Made by a program: the position numbers and the translations under genes. A DNA stretch of 32,500 nucleotides from an uncultured PS1 clade bacterium (GTDB taxonomy: Bacteria > Pseudomonadota > Alphaproteobacteria > MED-G09): contig CACOFZ010000001.1 in the NCBI GenBank assembly GCA_902626605.1, positions 1 to 32,500 of the forward strand, written 5' to 3'. Positions 15,167 to 24,208 of the stretch are shown piece by piece (positions within the stretch are counted from its first letter, which is position 1; each line of letters begins with the position of its first letter). A model generated the notes under the pieces. That model was not told the DNA's origin and searched no databases. It saw only the letters and a program-made list of their open reading frames with translations.

Positions 15167-15961
15167 ATGGATGAACAAAAAGAACAAAATAATATTAGAA
15201 ATAAAAAGTCTTTAATCGAGTGTAGAGGTGTAGACGTTTTTTATGGAGATAAACAAGCTTTATTTGGCATTAATCTTGATATAGGTGAAAAAGAGGTTAC
15301 TTCATTAATTGGCCCTTCTGGTTGTGGAAAGTCTACTTTTCTTAGATGCATTAATAGAATGAATGATGTGATAGAAATATGTAAGGTCGAAGGTAATATT
15401 AAAATTGACAATGAGGATATATATCATCCTGATGTTGATGTTGTTGAATTAAGATCAAGAATAGGAATGGTTTTTCAAAAACCTAATCCTTTTCCTAAAT
15501 CAGTTTACGATAATGTTGCTTATGGGCCAAAACTTCACGGTAGAATCTTGCATAAAGATGATCTTGATGCGAAAGTAGAAAAAAGTCTAGAGAGAGCAGG
15601 TCTTTGGTCTGAGGTCAAAGACAGACTTGGTGAACCAGGCACCAGCCTTTCAGGTGGACAACAGCAACGACTATGTATTGCAAGGGCTATTGCTATTGAC
15701 CCTTCAATTATTTTAATGGATGAACCCTGTTCCGCTTTAGACCCTATTGCAACTGCAAAGATTGAAGAATTGATTGATGAATTAAAAGATAATTTTACAA
15801 TTACAATTGTAACTCATTCTATGCAGCAAGCAGCAAGAGTATCCCAAAGAACGGCTTTTTTCCACCTGGGAAAACTTATAGAAGTTGGTGATACTGAAAA
15901 AATTTTTAGAAGTCCTGATCATGAACAAACAGAAGCTTATGTAACAGGAAGGTATGGATAA
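15167..15961 (+). CDS. pstB: phosphate ABC transporter ATP-binding protein
   Basis: PstB is the ATPase driving phosphate import. Numbered from the ATG at 15167 it has Walker [10 protein letters not shown] (49-57), Q-loop [10 protein letters not shown], signature [14 protein letters not shown], Walker [13 protein letters not shown] and the H-loop [23 protein letters not shown] is diagnostic for PstB. The ATG at 15143, inside the pstA end, would add eight residues and has no better ribosome site; 15167 has a weak GGTG ahead. The length (264) suits the later start. The following phoU starts at the stop codon. Confidence 0.93.
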   Translation: MDEQKEQNNIRNKKSLIECRGVDVFYGDKQALFGINLDIGEKEVTSLIGPSGCGKSTFLRCINRMNDVIEICKVEGNIKIDNEDIYHPDVDVVELRSRIGMVFQKPNPFPKSVYDNVAYGPKLHGRILHKDDLDAKVEKSLERAGLWSEVKDRLGEPGTSLSGGQQQRLCIARAIAIDPSIILMDEPCSALDPIATAKIEELIDELKDNFTITIVTHSMQQAARVSQRTAFFHLGKLIEVGDTEKIFRSPDHEQTEAYVTGRYG

Positions 15962-15971
15962 AGGTAATAAA

Positions 15972-16676
15972 ATGGATGATCAACATATAGTAACTTCATT
16001 TGATGAAGAATTAAAAGATTTAACTGATGGTCTTGTTAGTTTAGGTGGTTTAGCTCAAATAGCTCTTAGGAATGTTGAGCAGTCACTGAGAATGAATGAC
16101 CATGATCTTGCTAAGCAGACAATTGAAGCTGACAAGCAAATCAATGCACTTCAATTATCACTAGAAGACAAGACTTTTAACATTTTAGCAAAAAGACAGC
16201 CAATGGCTAACGATTTAAGAATGGTTTTTTCTGCAGTAAAAGTTTCCTTATATTTGGAAAGAATTGGAGATATGTGTAAAGGAGTTTGTAAGCGTATAGT
16301 AAAAGGAGATTTATTAAATGCTAAATCGCCTAAAACTATAGATGCTCTTGTAAATTTAACTAAAAATGTTCAGCAAAGTTTAGATTTAGTTTTAGAAGAT
16401 TATGCTCAAGGCAAAGCACAACATGCTTTGGATGTTTGGAAATCTGATATTAAAATAGATTCATCATATGCAAATATTTTATCTGCCATTTTAGAAGATA
16501 TTAAAGAAAAACCAGAGGCAATTGAAGCTCTTGTCCCATTATTTTTTATTGCTAGATACCTAGAGAGAATTGGTGACCAAGCAACAAACATTGCTGAAGT
16601 AACTCACTTTATAGTTACTGGCGAGACATTGGGCGATGATAGAAAAATGGAAGTTGAGGATGAAACTGTTTTTTAA
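15972..16676 (+). CDS. phoU: phosphate signalling complex protein PhoU
   Basis: PhoU links PstSCAB activity to the PhoR kinase and keeps the regulon off when phosphate is plentiful. The protein has the two three-helix PhoU repeats: FDEELKDLTDGLVSLGGLAQIAL, then metal-cluster segments RQPMANDLRMVFSAVKVSLYLERIGDMCKG and IKEKPEAIEALVPLFFIARYLERIGDQATNIAE (ERIGD in both). The ATG at 15972 is preferred because AAAGG (15960-15964) lies seven bases before it; the ATG at 15954 inside pstB would add six residues. The length is 234. It is cytoplasmic and membrane-associated through its partners. Confidence 0.93.
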   Translation: MDDQHIVTSFDEELKDLTDGLVSLGGLAQIALRNVEQSLRMNDHDLAKQTIEADKQINALQLSLEDKTFNILAKRQPMANDLRMVFSAVKVSLYLERIGDMCKGVCKRIVKGDLLNAKSPKTIDALVNLTKNVQQSLDLVLEDYAQGKAQHALDVWKSDIKIDSSYANILSAILEDIKEKPEAIEALVPLFFIARYLERIGDQATNIAEVTHFIVTGETLGDDRKMEVEDETVF

Positions 16677-16696
16677 TTTTAAAATAAATTTTTAAA

Positions 16697-17401
16697 ATGA
16701 GTAAGCTTACAGATTATAAGATTTTGATAGCCGAAGATGAAGAGAGCTTGGCTATGCTAATTGATTACAACCTTATCAAAAATGGATATAAAACAAAAAT
16801 AGTGAAGGATGGTGATTTTGTTTTATCTGAGTGTGATACCTTCAGTCCTGATTTAATACTCTTGGATTGGATGTTGCCAAATATTTCAGGCATAGAATTA
16901 TGCAGACGTTTAAGAACTCAAAAAAAATATAATAATATTTCTATTATAATGATTACCGCACTTGGAGAGGAAAGCGATAAAATTAGAGGATTAGAAACCG
17001 GCGCTGATGATTATATAACAAAACCATTTTCATTTCCTGAGCTAATTGCAAGAATTGATGCAGTCTTGAGAAGATCTAAGTTTTCTAAAGGACAAAATAT
17101 TATTGAGGTAGGGGATATCTCAATAAATAGAGACGAATACCGTGTCCTTAGAGATGGTATCTCCATAAGCTTAGGTCCTACAGAATTTAAACTATTAAAT
17201 TGCTTGGTCGAACATCCAAATATGGTTTTTAGCAGAGAGAAGTTATTAGATAATGTATGGGGTGTAGACAACATAAATGTAGAAATAAGAACAGTAGATG
17301 TTCATATTGGGCGATTAAGAAAGGCTCTTAGGATTAAAGGAAAAAAAGATCCTATTAGAACAATAAGATCTGCAGGGTATTCAATTGATCAGAGCTCTTA
17401 G
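16697..17401 (+). CDS. phoB: phosphate regulon response regulator PhoB
   Basis: This 234-residue OmpR/PhoB-type response regulator has a receiver domain (about 5-120) with acidic E13/D14, phosphorylated D57 in LILLDWMLP, the conserved Thr in MITA, and K109 in ITKPF. The C-terminal winged helix (about 135-230) has LGPTEFKLLNCLVEHPNMVFSREKLLDNVWG and RTVDVHIGRLRKAL. It should bind the Pho box before the porin gene and activate this operon, giving positive feedback. It is 20 bases from phoU and overlaps the convergent gcrA by four bases at the stop codons. Confidence 0.93.
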   Translation: MSKLTDYKILIAEDEESLAMLIDYNLIKNGYKTKIVKDGDFVLSECDTFSPDLILLDWMLPNISGIELCRRLRTQKKYNNISIIMITALGEESDKIRGLETGADDYITKPFSFPELIARIDAVLRRSKFSKGQNIIEVGDISINRDEYRVLRDGISISLGPTEFKLLNCLVEHPNMVFSREKLLDNVWGVDNINVEIRTVDVHIGRLRKALRIKGKKDPIRTIRSAGYSIDQSS

Positions 17402-17901
17402 TAATTACCTACATTAGTCTTAGTATTTCTTTTTGCGGAAAATTTAACTTTCTTTTTTCTTCGAGTTTCAAGCGGTTGATAAGCAACTTTCGTATGCTCC
17501 TCGCAATAAACAGAACCTTGGATTCTATTTAATCCACAAAATCGAAAATCTTCATCTGAAGGTTCACCAATTGGCCACTTACAAATTTTTTCTGTCAGCA
17601 TTAAAATATTTATAGGACTCCCATCGGAGCTTACTGCTGGCTCAGGTAACGATAGTGGTTTTAAATTATCATTTAACCTATCTTTTGATGAAAAATTCGA
17701 TGAAAAATTTGAAGGTTCTCGATGCCTTATTCTACTTTTTGGCCTTGTTGGGCTTGCTCTTCCAGCTAGTCCAAGTCTGTGAACTTTGCCAATAACTGCA
17801 TTTCTTGTTACATCACCTAATTCTCTAGCTATTTGACTTGCGCTTAGACCTTCACCCCATAATTTTGTAAGAATTTCTACCCTATCATCAGTCCATGCCA
17901 T
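17398..17901 (-). CDS. gcrA: GcrA-type cell-cycle regulator
   Basis: The start at 17901 is preferred because the family begins MAWTDDRVEILTKLW and GGGAG lies eight bases before the ATG; an ATG 19 codons upstream only extends the frame. The N-terminal domain (LWGEGLSASQIARELG, then VTRNAVIGKVHRLGLAGRAS) is a SANT/helix-turn-helix-like DNA-binding domain. The C-terminal part has CKWPIGEP, FCG and YCEEH, a likely zinc site and the sigma-70-binding region. In Caulobacter, GcrA binds RNA polymerase sigma-70 and CcrM-methylated GANTC promoters to drive S-phase genes. CcrM is not in this window. Length 167 is typical. Confidence 0.92.
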   Translation of the reverse strand: MAWTDDRVEILTKLWGEGLSASQIARELGDVTRNAVIGKVHRLGLAGRASPTRPKSRIRHREPSNFSSNFSSKDRLNDNLKPLSLPEPAVSSDGSPINILMLTEKICKWPIGEPSDEDFRFCGLNRIQGSVYCEEHTKVAYQPLETRRKKKVKFSAKRNTKTNVGNY

Positions 17902-18042
17902 TTTAATTTCTCCCAACAAATATAAAACATATGGTATACATTTTTTCAACGTATACAAGATGTAGTTATTAAAAAAGATAAAAAAATTGCATATTTTTAA
18001 GAAATAACTTTATTTATTGTCATTATTGTTCAGAATAAGATC

Positions 18043-18858
18043 ATGTCAGATAATTCTCAATACCAATGGATACCGCCTAGAGACTCCGGTAGAGTTAATT
18101 GGTACGGCTTATGGACTCTATATAAAAAAGAAGTCCAGAGATTTTTTAAAATTTTTTTACAAACTGTTGCCGCTCCAATAGCAACTACCATTTTATTTAT
18201 GGCTATTTTCACTCTGGCTTTAGGGAATTTAAGGCCAGATATTAGAGGTGTTCCCTTTATTGAGTTTTTAGCACCTGGCTTAATAATGATGTCAATTTTA
18301 CAGCAAGCCTTTAATCATACATCTTCTTCATTACTCATATCTAAAATTCAAGGAAATATAGTTGATATACTTATGCCTCCTATATCTGCAGGGGAAATAA
18401 ATGTTGCAATTTCAATGGGTGGTGTTACTAGGGGTATTGTTGTTGCATTAGTTTCTTTACCTTGTATTCATTTTTTATTTGTAGAGTTAAGCATTTTTCA
18501 TACTTGGGCAATAATATACTATTCAGTTTCGGGTTCCTTATTTTTATCATTACTTGGTATAATTACTGGTATTTGGTCGGAAAAATTTGATCACTTAGGA
18601 ACTATAACTAATTTTATTGTTGTGCCTTTATCATTCTTATCAGGGACTTTTTATTCCGTGGATAGAATGCCAGAATTCGCAAGGATATTAATTGACTACA
18701 ATCCGTTCTTTTACATAATTGATGGCTTTCGATACGGCTTTATTGGTTCATCCGATAGTTCCATTTTCTTTGGAGTTATATTTATTCTCATTCTGAATAT
18801 TTCTCTTTGGGTATTAAGTTTATTTCTATTAAAAAAAGGTTGGAGGTTGAAGACTTAG
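18043..18858 (+). CDS. ABC-2 type transporter permease (YadH-like)
   Basis: The 271-residue protein has six predicted membrane helices and the ABC-2 permease layout. A cytoplasmic N-terminus (WYGLWTLYKKEVQRFFK) precedes PIATTILFMAIF. The middle has FLAPGLIMMSILQQAFNHTSSSLL and IVDILMPPISAGEI, and the later part FIVVPLSFLSGTFYSVDRMPEFA and NPFFYIIDGFRYGF, which match the YadH/NodJ-type exporters. It would export a lipid, polysaccharide or drug with an ATPase partner. In many proteobacteria the ATPase (YadG) is adjacent, but here the neighbours are gcrA and argD, so it is an orphan permease in this window. Confidence 0.87.
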   Translation: MSDNSQYQWIPPRDSGRVNWYGLWTLYKKEVQRFFKIFLQTVAAPIATTILFMAIFTLALGNLRPDIRGVPFIEFLAPGLIMMSILQQAFNHTSSSLLISKIQGNIVDILMPPISAGEINVAISMGGVTRGIVVALVSLPCIHFLFVELSIFHTWAIIYYSVSGSLFLSLLGIITGIWSEKFDHLGTITNFIVVPLSFLSGTFYSVDRMPEFARILIDYNPFFYIIDGFRYGFIGSSDSSIFFGVIFILILNISLWVLSLFLLKKGWRLKT

Positions 18859-18911
18859 TTAAAAGATAGTAGTAGAAAAAATTATTTACTTTTTTTAAAT
18901 TCGAGAATGAC

Positions 18912-20081
18912 ATGAATAGTTCAGTTATGAATACTTATAATCGTTATCCAGTTTCTTTTAAGGATGGAAATGGAGCCTGGTTGACGTCTGAAGATAATAG
19001 AAAATTTTTAGATTTTTCTTCTGGTATCGCTGTTAATATTCTTGGTCATAATCATCCTGAGATTAACAAAACTTTTGAAATGCATGCAAATAAAATTTGG
19101 CATGTTTCAAACTTATATAATATTCCTGAACAGGAGTTGCTTGCAAAAAAATTATGTGAATTAAGTTTTGCTGAAAAAGTTTTCTTTTGTAATTCTGGTG
19201 CAGAGGCAGTTGAGGGCGCTATTAAAATAGCGAGAAAATTTCAATCTTTTAATGGCAATCTTGAGAGAAATGAAATTATTACCTTTAAGAATTCTTTTCA
19301 TGGTAGAACTTTAGCAACACTTGCTGCTGCTTCCAATTCACTTCATACAGATGGCTTTAGCCCTATACCCGATGGCTTTGTCAATATACCGATAGACGAA
19401 GATACCTTAAAAGATAGTATTTCAGATAAGACGGCTGGAATTTTAATTGAGCCTGTACAAGGTGAAGGAGGAATAAATCCTGTCTCAAATGAATTTTTAG
19501 TGTTTATAAGAAAATTATGTGATGAGAATAATATTTTGATGATCCTTGACCAAGTACAATGTGGGATGGGTCGAACAGGTAAATTATTTTCTCATGAATG
19601 GTCAGGTATAGAACCAGATATTATTACTCTTGCAAAAGGTTTGGGCGCAGGTTTTCCGATTGGTGCAATATTAGCTTCTGAAGAGGCCTCGAAAGGAATG
19701 CAGCATGGAAGCCATGGTTCGACTTTTGGTGGTAACCCAGTTGGATGTTCAATTGCTCTTAAGGTTTTAGAGCTTATTGAAAAAGAAAAAATATTATCCA
19801 ATGTAGTAAAACTGTCAGAAATCCTAATTAGCGAATTAGAAAAGTTGGTTGAAAAGCATCAGAATAAAATTTCTGGTGTTCGAGGTAAAGGCTTAATGGT
19901 TGGTGTCGTATGTGTTGAAAAGAATTCTGTTATAACTGATCTCGCTTTTCAAAGTGGCTTATTGCTTGTAAATGCTGCTAACAATGTTATCAGATTTTTG
20001 CCTCCTTTGAATATATCTGAAAATGAAGTCATCGAAGCTATAAAAAAATTCGATGAAACATTATCAGATCTAGATATATAG
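18912..20081 (+). CDS. argD: acetylornithine aminotransferase
   Basis: ArgD is a class III PLP-dependent aminotransferase converting N-acetylglutamate semialdehyde and glutamate to N-acetylornithine and 2-oxoglutarate; many also serve as succinyldiaminopimelate aminotransferase in lysine synthesis. The 389 residues contain YPVSFKDGNGAWL, FLDFSSGIAVNILGH, FFCNSGAEAVEGAIKIAR, FHGRTLATLAA, LIEPVQGEGGI, LILDQVQCGMGRTGKLF (cofactor Asp) and ITLAKGLGAGFPIGA with the PLP lysine near residue 242. It lies 13 bases before argF in the argD-argF pair that is common in alphaproteobacteria. Confusion with other class III transaminases is unlikely given argF beside it. Confidence 0.92.
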   Translation: MNSSVMNTYNRYPVSFKDGNGAWLTSEDNRKFLDFSSGIAVNILGHNHPEINKTFEMHANKIWHVSNLYNIPEQELLAKKLCELSFAEKVFFCNSGAEAVEGAIKIARKFQSFNGNLERNEIITFKNSFHGRTLATLAAASNSLHTDGFSPIPDGFVNIPIDEDTLKDSISDKTAGILIEPVQGEGGINPVSNEFLVFIRKLCDENNILMILDQVQCGMGRTGKLFSHEWSGIEPDIITLAKGLGAGFPIGAILASEEASKGMQHGSHGSTFGGNPVGCSIALKVLELIEKEKILSNVVKLSEILISELEKLVEKHQNKISGVRGKGLMVGVVCVEKNSVITDLAFQSGLLLVNAANNVIRFLPPLNISENEVIEAIKKFDETLSDLDI

Positions 20082-20094
20082 GATATGGTTTAAC

Positions 20095-21030
20095 ATGACT
20101 GAAAAAATTCGACATTTTATTGACTTAAATTATTTTTCAAAAAACGATTTTAGAGATCTTCTTAATAGTTGCCATCAAAGAAAAAAGTCGAAGATAAGAA
20201 TTGGTAAAGCTGAAGTTGATGATGATGCTTGCGCAAAAGATAAAATACTTGCCATGATTTTCGAAAAACCATCAACAAGGACTAGATTTTCTTTTGAAAC
20301 TGCTATGTATCAATTGGGCGGTAAATCTATCGTTGTAAATTCAAATGATATGCAATTGAATAGAGGGGAAACAATTTCTGATACAGCCAGAGTATTATCA
20401 AGATATGTCGATATAGTAATGTTAAGAACCAATGAGCATTCCTCTATATTAGATTTCTCTAATTCCTCATCTGTACCTGTAATAAACGGTTTATCAGACC
20501 TTTCTCATCCATGTCAGGTTGTTGCAGATTTAATGACATTTGAAGAAATTTTAGGCCCAATCAAGAGCAAAGTTGTTACTTGGTTCGGCCCAGGAAATAA
20601 TATGACGCACAGTTGGATTCATGCGGCTTCATTACTTGATTTTGAATTGAGAGTGTGTGCACCTAAAGAATATTTACCAAATTTAGAAATTGTTGAAAAA
20701 GCCAGAAGTGATGGCGCTAATATTATAGAAATTGATGACCCTAAAGAAGCGGCCAATGGTTCTCATTGTATTGTAACAGATACTTGGTTTTCAATGGGTG
20801 ATGAGGAAGATAGGTCTAAGAGAGATGTTTTGAGACAATTTCAAGTAACAAATAAATTAATTTCATTGGCTGATGATAATGTCATTTTCCTTCACTGCCT
20901 TCCAGCTCATCGAGGTGAGGAGGTTGAGTCTCAAGTAATTGATGGACCTCATTCATATGTCTGGGACGAAGCTGAAAACAGATTACATGCCCAAAAGGGT
21001 ATAATTGATTGGTGCTTAAAGAGTAATTAA
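20095..21030 (+). CDS. argF: ornithine carbamoyltransferase
   Basis: ArgF makes citrulline from ornithine and carbamoyl phosphate. The 311 residues carry the carbamoyl-phosphate motif STRTR within FEKPSTRTRFSFE (about 58-70), MQLNRGETISDTARVLSRYVD, LSDLSHPCQVVADL, WFGPGNNMTHSW, and the ornithine-loop motif HCLPAHRGEEV (about 266-276) with its conserved Cys. The C-terminal helix EAENRLHAQKGIIDW is standard. AGGA precedes the ATG. The stop lies one base from the stop of the convergent trkH, so no terminator hairpin fits between them. Confidence 0.94.
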   Translation: MTEKIRHFIDLNYFSKNDFRDLLNSCHQRKKSKIRIGKAEVDDDACAKDKILAMIFEKPSTRTRFSFETAMYQLGGKSIVVNSNDMQLNRGETISDTARVLSRYVDIVMLRTNEHSSILDFSNSSSVPVINGLSDLSHPCQVVADLMTFEEILGPIKSKVVTWFGPGNNMTHSWIHAASLLDFELRVCAPKEYLPNLEIVEKARSDGANIIEIDDPKEAANGSHCIVTDTWFSMGDEEDRSKRDVLRQFQVTNKLISLADDNVIFLHCLPAHRGEEVESQVIDGPHSYVWDEAENRLHAQKGIIDWCLKSN

Positions 21031-21031
21031 T

Positions 21032-22489
21032 TTATCTCCAAAATGATTTATTAAAAATTACAATTAATGTGAGGAACTCAAGCCTACCAGCAAGCATTCC
21101 AAAAGATAGTAACCACTTTGCTATTTCAGGAAGCTGACTAAAACTATAAGCTGGACCAATTACTTGGCCGAGCCCAGGTCCAACATTCGATATTGATGTT
21201 GCGGCTGCAGAAAACGAGGTTAAAAGATCTAGTCCTGTGAAACTTAAAAGAACAGATAGAACTATAAAAGTCAGTATAAAAATGAAAAGAAAAGTTATCA
21301 CCGATTGAGTAACTTCAGGGCTCAAATGCTCCCCATTATATCTTTTGTTGACCACTCTGTTAGGACTAATAAGTTTCGAAATCATTTCTTTAGAGTTATT
21401 AAATACTATTTGAAGTCTAAAAATTTTTACACCACAAGTAGTCGAGCCCGCGCAACCACCAATAAAAGTTATAAACAGAAATAGAAGGATTATAGGTGTT
21501 CCCCATCCATTATAGTTAGTGCTTGTAAAACCAGTTCCTGTTAAAATTGATGTAACATTAAAAAATGAATATCTTAAAATATCTGAAAAGGTAAAATTAC
21601 TTGTGAGAATAAGATAAAAAACAACAACTAGGATAGAAATTATCAATGTCTTAAAAAATCCGTGAACTTGTTGATCCTTTATTAAGTCTTTTGGCTTACC
21701 CCTAATTGCCTTCAGATATAAGACGAACGGTAGGCTTGCTAAAATCATAAATAAAATAGTTACTGTTTCAAGATTAACATTATTATAGCTTCCAATAGAG
21801 CCTGATTTAGATGAAAATCCGCCTGTTGCAATTGTAGACATTGCATGAACAACAGAGTCGAAGAATGAAAGACCAGAAAAAATAAAGGCAATAGCGCAGA
21901 TAACGGATAAGGTAATATAAAGAACAGATATTTCTGCAGCTATTCTTGCAGCCTTTGGTAATATTTTTTCTGATGTATCAGAACTTTCTAATCTAAATAA
22001 TTGCATTCCACCGACCCCAAGTCTCGGAAGAATTGATATAGCACTAACAATAATTCCTATTCCGCCTAGCCATTGTAGAATTGCTCTCCAAAGAATTATT
22101 CCTCTTGATGAATTTTCAATATTATTAATTATTGTTGAACCGGTTGTTGTTAGCCCAGAAACTGACTCAAAAAAAGCATCTGTTATACTAAAATTTTGAG
22201 TTGATGTTATGAAGGGTAGTGATGCAAAGATTGATAGAGAAAACCAACTTAATACTACCAACATAAAAGCACTTTTTACCTCAATCTTAATAGTATTCCC
22301 TCTATTCATTAAAATAAAAGACATGCCCATAAAGAAAGTAAAAACACTACTTACAAAAAAACCAGTCCAATTTTTATTTCCTTCGAAGAAATCTAATAGA
22401 CCCGGTATAAGCATGGCAAAAGATAGCCATAAAAGGAAAATACCAATAACTGATACTATTGGCTGTATAATAATAGATGCTGTTTTCAT
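21032..22489 (-). CDS. trkH: Trk-type potassium uptake membrane subunit TrkH
   Basis: This 485-residue TrkH/TrkG protein has four membrane-pore-membrane repeats. The selectivity-filter segments are TTTGST (114-119), ATGGFS (221-226), TGTGFT (317-322) and NVGPGLG (435-441). FGMLAGRLEFLTL near the C-terminus and WRAILQWLGGIGIIV are also typical. It imports potassium across the inner membrane, normally gated by the NAD-binding subunit TrkA, which is not in this window. Its promoter lies in the 108-base divergent spacer shared with dcd. No obvious substitution affects the filter glycines. Confidence 0.93.
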   Translation of the reverse strand: MKTASIIIQPIVSVIGIFLLWLSFAMLIPGLLDFFEGNKNWTGFFVSSVFTFFMGMSFILMNRGNTIKIEVKSAFMLVVLSWFSLSIFASLPFITSTQNFSITDAFFESVSGLTTTGSTIINNIENSSRGIILWRAILQWLGGIGIIVSAISILPRLGVGGMQLFRLESSDTSEKILPKAARIAAEISVLYITLSVICAIAFIFSGLSFFDSVVHAMSTIATGGFSSKSGSIGSYNNVNLETVTILFMILASLPFVLYLKAIRGKPKDLIKDQQVHGFFKTLIISILVVVFYLILTSNFTFSDILRYSFFNVTSILTGTGFTSTNYNGWGTPIILLFLFITFIGGCAGSTTCGVKIFRLQIVFNNSKEMISKLISPNRVVNKRYNGEHLSPEVTQSVITFLFIFILTFIVLSVLLSFTGLDLLTSFSAAATSISNVGPGLGQVIGPAYSFSQLPEIAKWLLSFGMLAGRLEFLTLIVIFNKSFWR

Positions 22490-22597
22490 TTTTTTATTAT
22501 ATACCTATTTAATATCATTATATACGAACTTATGATCTTATATTAGATATAGAAATATATTCTTTTGGATAATTTTTACTTTGAGTAATTTAGTGCT

Positions 22598-23767
22598 ATG
22601 AGCAAAAAAAAATCACCTGACCTATTTTTAGATAATAATTCTGATGAAACTGAGTTTGAGGGCGCGCCAGGTCAGAAGATTTCTCTTTCAGGAATACTTC
22701 CAGGTCAAATAATACGTACTATGATTGAAAATGGCGAGATTTGGTCCCAAGGAAATATTTCTGAGGAACAAATTCAACCTGCAAGTCTTGATTTAAGACT
22801 AAGTGATATAGCTTATAGAATTAGAGCAAGCTTTTTACCTTCCGATGGATCTGTTCAGGAAAAATTAACAGAATTGGCCCTTCATAAAATTGATATTTCA
22901 GACGGAGCTGTTTTGGAGACTGGATGTGTTTATTTAGTTCCTTTAATGGAGGCATTATCACTTCCTGAAAGAATCAAAGCTATCTCCAATCCAAAAAGCT
23001 CAACTGGAAGAGTTGATGTCTTTACTAGATTGATTTGTGATGGCAGTCATGAATTTGATAAAGTTCCAGGAGGATATAAAGGTCATCTTTGGTTGGAAAT
23101 TTCACCAAGAACTTTTCCAGTAATTGTTAGACAGGGTACACGTCTAAATCAAATGAGATTCAGAAGGGGTAACACCAAAAGTTCAGATAAAGAATTAAAA
23201 AAACTTCATACTGAAGATAATATTGTCTTTAATGGAAAGGCAGATATTGCTGAAGGTTTAGCAGTTTCAGTTAACCTTAAAGCCGCTAGCGAAGAAAGTA
23301 TAGTTGGTTACAAAGCTAAAAGACATGCTGGTTTAATAGATTTAGATAAACCAAATAAATATAAAGTAGCTAAGTTTTGGGACCCTGTTTTTATGAGTGA
23401 TGAAAGCAGAATAATTTTGGACCCCGGAGAATTTTATATCCTTGCATCTCATGAGTCTATTGCAGTACCTCCAAGCCATGCCGCTGAGATGGTTCCTTTT
23501 AATCCATCAATTGGAGAATTTAGAGTTCATTATGCAGGTTTTTTTGATCCAGGCTTTGGCCATGGTTCATCAGATGGAGAGGGATCAAAGGCTGTTTTGG
23601 AGGTAAGAGGCTATGATGTACCTTTTATTTTGGAACACAATCAAATAGTTGGAAGGTTAATGTATGAAAAACTCACAGAATTTCCAGAAAAATTCTATGG
23701 ATCATCAATTGGTTCAAATTATCAGAAACAAAATCTTCGATTATCAAAGCATTTCATTCAAGACTAA
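22598..23767 (+). CDS. dcd: 2'-deoxycytidine 5'-triphosphate deaminase, long alphaproteobacterial type
   Basis: The protein converts dCTP to dUTP, feeding thymidylate synthesis. Its 389 residues are about twice the common Dcd length. It matches the long family in which two dUTPase-like domains are fused. The first has LPGQIIRTMIENGEIW, IQPASLDLRLSDIAYRIRASF, SNPKSSTGRVDVFTRLICDG and GHLWLEISPRTFPVIVRQG (about 30-190). The second has ILDPGEFYILASHESIAVPPSHAAEM and HYAGFFDPGFGHGSSDGEG, then LEVRGYDVPFILEHNQIVGRLMYE (about 265-370). No ribosome site is evident before the ATG. It is divergent from trkH and converges with the TerB-like gene over an 18-base gap. Confidence 0.87.
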   Translation: MSKKKSPDLFLDNNSDETEFEGAPGQKISLSGILPGQIIRTMIENGEIWSQGNISEEQIQPASLDLRLSDIAYRIRASFLPSDGSVQEKLTELALHKIDISDGAVLETGCVYLVPLMEALSLPERIKAISNPKSSTGRVDVFTRLICDGSHEFDKVPGGYKGHLWLEISPRTFPVIVRQGTRLNQMRFRRGNTKSSDKELKKLHTEDNIVFNGKADIAEGLAVSVNLKAASEESIVGYKAKRHAGLIDLDKPNKYKVAKFWDPVFMSDESRIILDPGEFYILASHESIAVPPSHAAEMVPFNPSIGEFRVHYAGFFDPGFGHGSSDGEGSKAVLEVRGYDVPFILEHNQIVGRLMYEKLTEFPEKFYGSSIGSNYQKQNLRLSKHFIQD

Positions 23768-23785
23768 ATATATATTATTGTTAAA

Positions 23786-24208
23786 CTATTGTTTAATATC
23801 TTGATATTTAAATTTCATTGTATGTTTTATAGATGATGTTTCAAGATTATCTAATTCAAAAGAATTTTCAAATAACTCAAGCAATCTATGACTTTCTTCG
23901 GTTACCTCAAGGTCTGCCATCATTATTTCAATAGCAATAATATAAGCCGTCTTTTTTAGATTTGAATTATTTTCTAAACTATCATTTATCAGGTCTGTAA
24001 TATTTTCTATATTTGGCTCGGATTTAATGACTTCCAAACTTTCTATAATTTTTTTTGATAAATGATCGTTATTACTGTTTTCAAATACTGGCAAAGTGTT
24101 AAAAAGATATTTAATAACATTTAATTCTTTATCATTGATATCACCAGATATCGCCGCAGATAAAGTCATGGTATAAATTAGACTATCAATGGGATCGAGA
24201 TTATTCAT
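23786..24208 (-). CDS. TerB-like family protein
   Basis: The start is placed at 24208, giving 140 residues opening MNNLDPIDSLIYTMTLSAA, as in alphaproteobacterial TerB-family proteins; the frame extends upstream to 24286 but only within lysS. The all-helical protein has the two TerB-type acidic segments: SGDINDKELNVI and ADLEVTEESHRLLELF. Relatives are often annotated as tellurite-resistance TerB-like, but the molecular function is unknown and metal binding is only inferred. The gene sits next to lysS in many alphaproteobacteria. Its ATG shares a CATG with the lysS ATG on the opposite strand. Confidence 0.75.
   Translation of the reverse strand: MNNLDPIDSLIYTMTLSAAISGDINDKELNVIKYLFNTLPVFENSNNDHLSKKIIESLEVIKSEPNIENITDLINDSLENNSNLKKTAYIIAIEIMMADLEVTEESHRLLELFENSFELDNLETSSIKHTMKFKYQDIKQ

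Noticed and set aside
22209-22535. Plus-strand frame of 108 codons antisense to trkH
   Set aside because: It lies over the conserved first part of trkH, has no family resemblance, and no ribosome site.
22490-22597. Operator or RNA gene in the trkH/dcd spacer
   Set aside because: The spacer is AT-rich with no convincing dyad, tRNA-like fold or conserved box; I see only room for two promoters.
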